Shown here piece by piece: positions 24,285 to 30,163 of a stretch of 30,163 nt of DNA. The notes under the pieces were generated by a model. It searched no databases and was not told the origin of the DNA. It saw only the letters and a list, made by a program, of their open reading frames with translations. The stretch spans positions 1 to 30,163 of the forward strand of contig NZ_JZWV01000384.1 of NCBI RefSeq assembly GCF_000966975.1, read 5' to 3'. The stretch's first letter is position 1; every line of letters starts with the position of its first letter. Source of the stretch: Streptomyces katrae. GTDB lineage: Bacteria > Actinomycetota > Actinomycetes > Streptomycetales > Streptomycetaceae. The position numbers and the translations under genes were made by a program.

Positions 24285-25751
24285 GTGACCGAAACCATCC
24301 CGGGGCTGTACCTGTCCCTTCCTGAACTCCTCGTCCTGCTGGGCGCCGTCGTACTGCTGGTGGCGCGCCGGCTGCCCCCGGCCCGCCGCCGGTCCGGCAC
24401 CCTCGTGGCCGGGGCGGTCCTCGTACCGTCCGCGGTCGTGCTGGGCGTCGTGGGGGTCCGCTGGCAGATGCTGCCGGTCCTGGCCGGCGCCGCCGTCGCC
24501 TCGGTGTTCGCCCTTCCGCCCCTGCTGCGGCGCCGTACCGGCCGACCGGCGCGGCGGACCCGCTGGTGGCCGGCCCTGCTGGGATCGCTGGCCTGCGCCG
24601 GCCTGATCGCCACCGGCCCGGTGGCCGCCTGGGCCTTCCCCGTGCCCGTCTTTCCGGAGCCTACGGGCGACTTCGCGGTCGGCACCCGGGTGGTGCAGTG
24701 GACCGACCCGCTGCGGCCCGAGAGCTTCACCGCCGATCCGGACGACCGGCGCACGGTCGTAGTCCAGCTCTGGTACCCGGCGCCGAAGAGCCCTGCGGGC
24801 GTCCCCCGGGCCCAGTACCTGGGACGCACGCGGGAGGAGGCGCGGGCCGTCGCCGGGGCCCTCGCCGACGGGTTCGGCCTGCCCGGCTTCCTGGTGGACG
24901 GCCTTCCGAGGGCCCGCAGCCGCGCGGTCTTCGACGCCCCGGTGGCCGGCGGGAAGGAGCGGTTCCCGGTCGTCCTCTTCTCCCCCGGGTCGGGCGGGGT
25001 GCGCTCCCAGAACACCGCCTGGGCGGAGGAGCTGGCCAGCCACGGCTACCTGGTGGCCGCCCTCGACCACCCGTACGACTCCACGGTTGTCGTCCTCTCC
25101 GACGGCCGCGCGATCCGCACCGCCACCGCCTCCTCCGGGGACCGCGACAGGGACGCGGAGCTGGCCGTCGGCTGGACCGCCGTCCGGGCCGCCGACCTCG
25201 GCTTCGTCCTCAGCCGGCTGGAGCGGCTGGACCGCGGTGAGACGGCCGACCCGCTGGCCGGCCGCGTGGACACCGGCCGCGCCGCGGTGGCCGGCCACTC
25301 GCTGGGCGGAGCCGCCGCCCTGCAGGCGGCCCGGCAGGACCGGCGGTTCGGCGCCGTCGTCGATCTGGACGGCTACCCCCACGGCCCCACCACGCCCGCC
25401 CTCCGGCAGCCGGCGCTCGCGCTCACCCAGGAGTTCACCGCGGGCACCGACCCGCGCTACCTGCCCCGGCTCACCGAGGCCCTCGACCACAACACCGCGA
25501 AGAGCTACCGGCTCACGGTCCCCGGCGCCGCGCACCTCACCTTCATGGACGGCCCGCTCTACCTGCCGCCGGTGTCCTCGCTCGTCGGCACCCTGGGCCG
25601 CACCGAGGGCCCGCGCCTCGTCGCCGCGGCCACCCTCGCCTTCCTGGACGCCACGCTGCGGGGCCGCCCCGGCGACCCGGCCGACACCCTCCGGGCCTAC
25701 GGCACGGTCTCGTCGTCAGGGGCCCGGGCAACGGCGACGCCCGCCCCGTGA
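24285..25751 (+). CDS. Membrane-anchored alpha/beta hydrolase (PAF-acetylhydrolase/lipase-like)
   Basis: 488 residues from GTG 24285 (VTETIPGLYLSL). The frame opens 36 bases earlier, but this start keeps the first helix intact. The N-terminal 125 residues have four hydrophobic segments (about 8-27, 38-58, 62-80, 95-118). The large C-terminal domain begins after FAVGTRVVQWTDP and includes VVVQLWYPAP, VVLFSPGSGG (oxyanion region) and VAGHSLGGAAAL (nucleophile Ser near 338). A VVDLDGYPHG Asp and a GAAHLTFMD His near 415 complete the triad. This arrangement matches platelet-activating-factor acetylhydrolase II-like proteins, which hydrolyse short or oxidised acyl chains of phospholipids. It is divergent from the two-component pair. 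Confidence 0.88.
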   Translation: MTETIPGLYLSLPELLVLLGAVVLLVARRLPPARRRSGTLVAGAVLVPSAVVLGVVGVRWQMLPVLAGAAVASVFALPPLLRRRTGRPARRTRWWPALLGSLACAGLIATGPVAAWAFPVPVFPEPTGDFAVGTRVVQWTDPLRPESFTADPDDRRTVVVQLWYPAPKSPAGVPRAQYLGRTREEARAVAGALADGFGLPGFLVDGLPRARSRAVFDAPVAGGKERFPVVLFSPGSGGVRSQNTAWAEELASHGYLVAALDHPYDSTVVVLSDGRAIRTATASSGDRDRDAELAVGWTAVRAADLGFVLSRLERLDRGETADPLAGRVDTGRAAVAGHSLGGAAALQAARQDRRFGAVVDLDGYPHGPTTPALRQPALALTQEFTAGTDPRYLPRLTEALDHNTAKSYRLTVPGAAHLTFMDGPLYLPPVSSLVGTLGRTEGPRLVAAATLAFLDATLRGRPGDPADTLRAYGTVSSSGARATATPAP

Positions 25752-25828
25752 CCGGCCTTGCGCCGTCGAGAGGATCCCTGGGACGGGCACCGCCTCGCCG
25801 CCCACTGCCGACGAATCCCTGACTCAGG

Positions 25829-27358
25829 TCACTGGGGCAGGGGGCAGGTGAGGGGGAGGACGCGTTCGGTCAGCCGTCCGGTGAGGTGGGTATCGGTGAT
25901 GACCGGGTCGGTGAGCCAGTCCGCTGCGGTCAGTCGGTCGACCAGGTGCTGCAGCTCGCGGGGGTCCACCGGAACCCTGGCGGAGAGGAACCCCAGGGCA
26001 ACGCCCTGGCCGTCGGAGCCGAGATCGCCCGCAGCGTTCGTCCGGGTGGCCAGGGTCAGGGCGAGCAGCCTCGTCGCCGCGGTGGCTTTGGCCTTGCGGA
26101 GCTTCTTGTCCGAGATGACCTTCTGAGCCCACCCGGAGAGTTTGGGCCGCATCTTCTTGCCGAACGTGAACGGGCCCGGCCCGTCCTCGCCGGGTGCCAG
26201 GCTAGGGACGGTGATGGGGGTGGCGTTCTCCGGCCTGGAGGCGAGCAGTTCGCCGGCGGTGCCGGGAAGTACCAGCCAGCCGCAGCCGGTCAGCTTGTCG
26301 ATGAGGTCCTCGGGGTCGGTCAGGCCCAGCGCGGCGACGTCCTGGCCGACGAGGTTGCCGGTGCCGGTGCTCGCCGTGCGCAGGGTCAGCAGCAGGACCA
26401 GCAGCCGTGCTTCCGGGCCGGGCAGCGGGGTGTGGTCCGCGACGTGCTCGAGGACGGAGCGTGTGTGTTCCCACTGCGCCGGGGCGGTCAGCAGCCGGAC
26501 CACGGTCGGCCCGTCGGCAAGGGGAATGATGCCGGTGCGCGCCTGGTGCTGGGAGCGGGCGGTGGCGGCGGCCTGCTCGGCGCGCCGGGCCTCCCACCGC
26601 AAGGCCCCCTCACCGGTGGCATCGGCCCAGGCGGTGAAGGCGCGGGCTTTGCGTTCCTGCAGGTCGGCGAGGAGCGCCAGGTCGGGCTTTTCACGCTGCT
26701 GGTAGGCCCGGAAGAGGTCACCGAGTTCGACGAGTTCGTCCCGCAGGGCGACGGGCCGCAGGTCGTGGGGGATGACTCGCTGAGCGATCTTCGCCTGCGG
26801 TCGGCGGTGCCGAGCCGGTGCCGGGCGCGGCGCCGCGCGCGGTGCCGGGACCGCGTCGGTGACGATCTGGCGGTCGGAGAACTGCGGTGTGCCGGCGCCG
26901 GTGGGGGCAGGGGCCGGACGGTTCGAGGGCTGGGGGGGCCGGTACGTGGCGGCGGTCCTGGCTCCCGGGATGGCGGCTGCACAGCGGGAGCAGCACTCCA
27001 TCGCCTGCCACCAGCGTCCTTCCCGGTCGGTGGTCACGGCCACGACCACCGGGCCACCGCACCGCCAGGGTTCGGCACGCCCGCGGCCGGGGCCGGGCAG
27101 GTGGGCGCGGCAGCCTTCGAGCCTGCACGCGCAGTACACCTCGGCCGTGGGTGCGGGAGCGGCGCACAGGTGGGCCTTGAGGTGGGCGGCCGCTGCCGCA
27201 CGGCCGGCGGCCGCGGAGGGATGCTGCTGCTCGGCGCAGCCGGGACGGCTGCACGAGATGCGTACGGCCGTGCTGGTTCGGGCGACGGCGTCCAGCCGCA
27301 CCGTCCAACGGCGCCCCGGCACCCTTTCGTCCAGTTCGCTCACCGCAGGCTGCGTCAT
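25829..27358 (-). CDS. Cys-rich hypothetical protein with tandem winged-helix-like repeats
   Basis: 509 residues from ATG 27358, chosen for the GGAGGAAGG upstream; the frame itself opens at 27394. The N-terminal region (about residues 30-135) carries repeated Cys/His spacings, including CSRPGC, HLKAHLC, CACRLEGC and CCSRC, suggestive of zinc binding. A low-complexity Pro/Ala-rich linker follows, then a charged helical region. The C-terminal part contains two similar units, 317-362 and 429-482, sharing the pattern RLLxLxLxxRT, GxLxxxGQxVAxLG, DPxxLxxLxDxLTxxxWL. This resembles paired winged helices of the kind found in replication or plasmid-control proteins. No exact family is recognised. It likely binds nucleic acid; that is inference. 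It is a known type of Streptomyces accessory-region protein. Confidence 0.75.
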   Translation of the reverse strand: MTQPAVSELDERVPGRRWTVRLDAVARTSTAVRISCSRPGCAEQQHPSAAAGRAAAAAHLKAHLCAAPAPTAEVYCACRLEGCRAHLPGPGRGRAEPWRCGGPVVVAVTTDREGRWWQAMECCSRCAAAIPGARTAATYRPPQPSNRPAPAPTGAGTPQFSDRQIVTDAVPAPRAAPRPAPARHRRPQAKIAQRVIPHDLRPVALRDELVELGDLFRAYQQREKPDLALLADLQERKARAFTAWADATGEGALRWEARRAEQAAATARSQHQARTGIIPLADGPTVVRLLTAPAQWEHTRSVLEHVADHTPLPGPEARLLVLLLTLRTASTGTGNLVGQDVAALGLTDPEDLIDKLTGCGWLVLPGTAGELLASRPENATPITVPSLAPGEDGPGPFTFGKKMRPKLSGWAQKVISDKKLRKAKATAATRLLALTLATRTNAAGDLGSDGQGVALGFLSARVPVDPRELQHLVDRLTAADWLTDPVITDTHLTGRLTERVLPLTCPLPQ

Positions 27359-27524
27359 CGCGGCCTTCCTCCCGTCCTGTGGTTCTCGCTGCACGTCACC
27401 GTATTGGGCCCGGCGGCGATGGCGGGTGAAATCGCCTCATGTGGCGCGGCAGTCGGTCGGGAGGTCCGCGTGCGGCGGCCGGAACGAGGTTCTGCGGGCG
27501 GTCCCTATCCGTCATCGACCCCTG

Positions 27525-28064
27525 TCATCGATCGCCATCGGGCCGCAGGGCCGCCGCGAGACCGTTCAGCCGGAGGCGGGTGGCTCCGCGCAGGTGGGGC
27601 AGGTCGTGTTCCGGCCGGGACGACGGGGTCAGGAAGGCGGCCTGTTCTGTCCACCGCAGGTGGGTGCCATCGGCATCCGGGCGCAGTTCGACCGTCACCA
27701 GCGAAGCCCACCGCACTTCGCCGTCCACCCGCGCCGTGTACGTGTAGACGATCCTTGAGCCGGAGACGATGTCCAGGTAGCGGGACGCGTAGGCGAGCCG
27801 CTCCGGTGCGGCGCCCTCGACCGTGAAGACGCTCGAGGCGTTCTCGCCGCCGTTCACGGTGAAGTCGTGGTCGTAGGAGACCTCGCGGCCCGGCATCCTG
27901 AACCACCGGCGCCGTACGGCGGGGTCGGCGAACGCCCCGAAGACCGCGTCCGGGGGCGCGGCCGAGTGGAGCTCCACGGTGAAGCCGTCGTGCCGCACCT
28001 CTGCTCCCGCTGGGTCGAGGTGCCCGTCGGTGGCCGAATCCGGTGCGGCGGGTTCCAGGGACAT
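27525..28064 (-). CDS. SRPBCC/AHSA1-domain protein
   Basis: 179 residues from ATG 28064, preceded by GAGGAAG; the longer frame to 28193 would overlap the divergent HxlR gene. The domain shows FTVELHSAAPPDAVFGAFAD, RRRWFRMPGREVSYDHDF, and RLAYASRYLDIVSGSRIVYT to DGTHLRWTEQAAFL, the AHSA1-like START/Bet v1 fold common beside small winged-helix regulators. The family binds hydrophobic ligands; some act in stress or toxin handling. It diverges from the HxlR gene, and such pairs commonly form a regulator/effector unit. Residues 1-20 are disordered and acidic. Confidence 0.9.
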   Translation of the reverse strand: MSLEPAAPDSATDGHLDPAGAEVRHDGFTVELHSAAPPDAVFGAFADPAVRRRWFRMPGREVSYDHDFTVNGGENASSVFTVEGAAPERLAYASRYLDIVSGSRIVYTYTARVDGEVRWASLVTVELRPDADGTHLRWTEQAAFLTPSSRPEHDLPHLRGATRLRLNGLAAALRPDGDR

Positions 28065-28180
28065 GTCTTCCTCACGTGGCAGTTGACTACGATCCGTATG
28101 TAACGGGGGTGCGGCGGCCGCGATCAAGGCCTCGGGCTCACGCACTTCGAAGTCAGCTACGCACGCGAAGGGAACGGGCG
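28065..28180. promoter_or_regulatory. Divergent promoter region of SRPBCC and HxlR genes
   Basis: The 116 bases hold both promoters. AGTTGACTACG (about 28081-28091) and AGTCAGCTACG (about 28151-28161) are similar direct repeats that could be HxlR sites. The left one begins with TTGAC, a -35-like element. No clear -10 was fixed. Confidence 0.4.
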
Positions 28181-28588
28181 ATGGGATCGGCACTGCGTTC
28201 GCAACTGGAGAGCGCGGGTATCAGTGCCGAGTGCGCGTCGACCATCGAGCTCGTGCGCGACGTGCTCGCCCGTGTCGGGGACAGGTGGACCGTCCTGGTC
28301 GTCACCACGCTGGCCGGCGGGCCGCTGCGCTTCTCGGCGCTCCACGGCCGGGTCGCCGGGGTGTCGCAGCGCATGCTGAGCCAGACGCTGCGAGCGCTGA
28401 CCCGTGACGGCCTGGTGGCCCGTACGGCCTACGCCGAGGTGCCGCCTCGGGTGGAGTACGAGCTCACGCCCCTGGGCCGGTCGCTGAGCGATGCCGTCGC
28501 ACACCTCACGCACTGGGTGCGGGACCACCAGGCCGAAATCGCCCGGAACCGCGAGGAGTTCGACGGGGGCGATTCCCCAGCGGTGTGA
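28181..28588 (+). CDS. HxlR-family winged-helix regulator
   Basis: 135 residues from ATG 28181, with AAGGGAACGGG upstream. The helix-turn-helix HxlR core is complete: VRDVLARVGDRWTVLVVTTL, RFSALHGRVAGVSQRMLSQT and LRALTRDGLVARTAYAEVPP followed by RVEYELTPLGRSL. Cys17 near the N-terminus (SAECAS) is at a place where some HxlR proteins sense electrophiles or oxidants, though this alone does not prove it. It is divergent from the SRPBCC gene, the likely target. Confidence 0.95.
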   Translation: MGSALRSQLESAGISAECASTIELVRDVLARVGDRWTVLVVTTLAGGPLRFSALHGRVAGVSQRMLSQTLRALTRDGLVARTAYAEVPPRVEYELTPLGRSLSDAVAHLTHWVRDHQAEIARNREEFDGGDSPAV

Positions 28589-28908
28589 GGCGGCGGCCTG
28601 GCGCGGCAGACGCCGACCGGATACCGGCCCCGCGCCTGTGCAGGAGTGGCAGGCCTCGAAGCGCGCCGCGCAGCGGGCGGGGAGGATCCCCCCGTGGCGG
28701 GCCCTGTCGACCGGGCCCTGCCGGCCCTCCCCGCCCGCCGCGCGTCGCACCCCCGTCGCCCCGTGTCGGGCCCGGCCCCCGTTGGCCATGGTGGCTTCAG
28801 GCTGCGGCGGAACGGCTCGATCCGCCGCGCTCCCCCGTCGGCCCCAGAGGGGCTTCGCGCACGCCTGCCGCCGCCTGCCCGGCCCCGACCCGCCCCGGCG
28901 TACGAGGT
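28589..28908. other. Intergenic region (320 bases) between HxlR and lectin genes
   Basis: No gene was found. A hairpin with 8-bp arms, 28804-28811 and 28821-28828, and a 9-base loop lies about 80 bases beyond the lectin stop and could terminate that gene (minus strand). GGGCCC repeats occur near 28695-28720. Confidence 0.45.
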
Positions 28909-29382
28909 TCAGTGGCCCTGGTAGTAGAACTTCTGGTAGCTCAGGCCGTTGCAGGGGAACGAGCGCAGTCCCGCGGAGCTGTCGTCGATACAGCGCCCGG
29001 TGTTCTCGTTCTGGAACGTCCAGGCCCACTTCACCGTGTCAAGGGTGGCCCGCCAGTTCTGATAGTTCAGGCCGTTGCAGGGGATGGCCCGCAGCCCGGC
29101 ACCGCTGTCGTCGAGACAGCGTCCGGTGTTGGCGTTCTTCAACACCGTGTTGCCGTTGCCCGAGCCGTAGTTGAGCCACATCTGGTAGCTCAGGCCATTG
29201 CACCCGAATCCACGCAACCCCAGGCTGCTGTCGTCGATGCAGGCGCCGGTGCGCAGGTTCTTCAGTTCGCCCGCGTCCGCGGCGGTGGCTGAAGTGGTCA
29301 CGGCCGCGGAGAGGGCGGCCGCGGCAGCCAGGACCGTGGTGATGCGGGCTACGGCGCCCAGTCTGGTCGTGGACGTACTCAT
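28909..29382 (-). CDS. Secreted three-repeat ricin-type lectin domain protein
   Basis: 157 residues from ATG 29382, with GGGAG upstream. Residues 1-35 are a signal peptide (basic start, long Ala-rich core, ATAADA cleavage region). The mature protein is a single beta-trefoil of three units, about 39-78, 79-119 and 120-157, each with NxNTGRCIDDSSxGLR-like sequence and PCNGLxYQ. The ricin QxW motif reads QMW, QNW and, in the last unit, QKF. Each unit has two Cys (CIDD and PCNG) that can pair. It should bind carbohydrate outside the cell; no catalytic domain is attached. Cognate sugar unknown. Neighbouring SARP and HxlR genes suggest no clear partner. Confidence 0.93.
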   Translation of the reverse strand: MSTSTTRLGAVARITTVLAAAAALSAAVTTSATAADAGELKNLRTGACIDDSSLGLRGFGCNGLSYQMWLNYGSGNGNTVLKNANTGRCLDDSGAGLRAIPCNGLNYQNWRATLDTVKWAWTFQNENTGRCIDDSSAGLRSFPCNGLSYQKFYYQGH

Positions 29383-29600
29383 GGAATCTCCCGAGGTGGT
29401 CAGAACGGCAGGAACCTCACGCCGTCGCGGTGGCGGTTCCCGCCGGCGGCTCGTCGTGCTGCCCTCACAGTGGCGTGGGGCGCCATGGTTCGACCCCGGG
29501 ACCGCTATGGCATGCCCATGGCCGGATCGCGGCCGGTGGGGGTACCGGTCCGCGGGCCTTCTGGCACAGTGCAGGCGCCGAGGAGACGGGGGACGTGCCC

Positions 29601-30163
29601 ATGGAGTTGAACCTGCTGGGCCCGATGGAGCTGCTGGACCACCATCAGCAGCCCGTCGTGCTCCCGGGCGGAAGGGCCCGCATCGTGCTCGCGGTCCTTG
29701 CCCTGCACTCCGGCCAGGCGGTCTCCTCCGAGCGGCTCGCCGAGGCGGCATGGGCCGACTCGCCGCCCGCCACGGCGCGGGCACAGGTCCAGGCGCTGGT
29801 GTCGGCGCTGCGGCGGGCTCTGACCCGCGCCGGTGCCGCACCGCAGCCGCTGGAGACCCACGGCTCCGGATACCTGCTGTCGACACGCGCGCTGCGATGT
29901 GACCTGTGGCAGTTCTCCGAGCACGTCCGGCAGGGACGCGCCGCCGCACGGCACCCCGCCGAGCAGGTGCGCCGGCTGCGCTTCGCGCTGTCCCTATGGC
30001 GTGGGGCGGCCTTCGACGGGCTTCCATCCGCCCTGCTGGAGGCCGAGGCGGCGCGGTGGGAGGAAACCAGGCTCGGAGTGCTCGAAGAGTGCCTGGAGGC
30101 CGAGTTGCGCCTCGCTCCGCGGCCGGATCTGGTCGCCGAACTGCGGGCCCACTCGGCCGCGCA
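29601..30163 (+). CDS. SARP-family regulator (partial, C-terminus outside window)
   Basis: The start is ATG 29601; GTG at 29595 is two codons upstream in frame with AGGAG at 29581-29585 and may be the true start. Residues 1-95 form an OmpR-like winged helix, reading LNLLGPMELL, RARIVLAVLALHSGQAV, LAEAAWADSPPATARAQVQA and LRRALTRAG. The bacterial transcriptional activation domain then begins (CDLWQFSEHVRQG, RLRFALSLWRGAAFDGLPSA). SARPs activate secondary-metabolite clusters by binding heptameric direct repeats overlapping -35 regions. Whether it controls the NRPS cluster 21 kb away or genes to its right cannot be decided here. The ORF is open to the window edge, so a large AfsR-type multidomain form is possible. 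Confidence 0.9.
   Translation, partial: MELNLLGPMELLDHHQQPVVLPGGRARIVLAVLALHSGQAVSSERLAEAAWADSPPATARAQVQALVSALRRALTRAGAAPQPLETHGSGYLLSTRALRCDLWQFSEHVRQGRAAARHPAEQVRRLRFALSLWRGAAFDGLPSALLEAEAARWEETRLGVLEECLEAELRLAPRPDLVAELRAHSAA

Noticed and set aside
1..30163. CRISPR array, tRNA/rRNA or insertion sequence
   Set aside because: No regularly spaced repeats, cloverleaf-like sequences or transposase motifs were seen on either strand.

Overview
The window is very GC-rich, with strong third-position GC bias, GTG/TTG starts and family content (MmyB-type XRE regulator, SARP, NarL-type two-component pair, secreted ricin-type lectin, WD40 remnant). This points to Streptomyces or a close actinomycete relative. 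It reads as the right-hand edge of a nonribosomal peptide cluster (about 1-8.9 kb) followed by about 21 kb of accessory chromosome. No tRNA, rRNA, CRISPR array or insertion sequence was seen.

Left block (minus strand): a two-module terminal NRPS begins at a TTG codon at 8796 and ends at 1530, with domain order C-A-PCP-C-A-PCP-TE. Hand-read specificity codes predict Thr for A1 and Ser for A2. As written, the reading frame is broken three times (about 6246, 5880 and 4247). Each break can be explained by a small indel, so the gene is either decaying or misassembled. Downstream, past a 12-bp terminator-like hairpin, lies an argininosuccinate lyase-like gene that runs off the left edge. The rest of the pathway should lie further left.

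Middle block (8.9-17.8 kb): regulator/oxidoreductase pairs. A TetR regulator sits beside an SDR, with a shared operator motif CGGAT-N5-ATCCG at three places. An SDR translationally coupled to a SnoaL-like protein diverges from an MmyB-type XRE regulator across a 29-bp palindrome. A zinc-independent MDR oxidoreductase diverges from an AraC regulator. Between these are an MpaB/Lcp-type oxygenase, a secreted dirigent/AOC-barrel-like protein and a small tyrosine-phosphatase-like protein. Several of these genes look leaderless, with a TANNNT -10 box six or seven bases before the start codon.

Right block (17.8-30.2 kb): an ArsR-like regulator diverges from an MFS exporter across a GGATTCAC-N6-GTGAATCC operator. 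The MFS gene is frameshifted by a 22-bp near-tandem duplication. A fragmented WD40 pseudogene follows, then a small conserved hypothetical, a NarL-type sensor kinase/regulator pair divergent from a membrane-anchored alpha/beta hydrolase, a Cys-rich protein with two repeated winged-helix-like units, an HxlR/SRPBCC divergent pair, a secreted three-repeat ricin-type lectin, and the start of a SARP regulator cut by the right edge.

All calls rest on reading the sequence and known family motifs. No database search was run.
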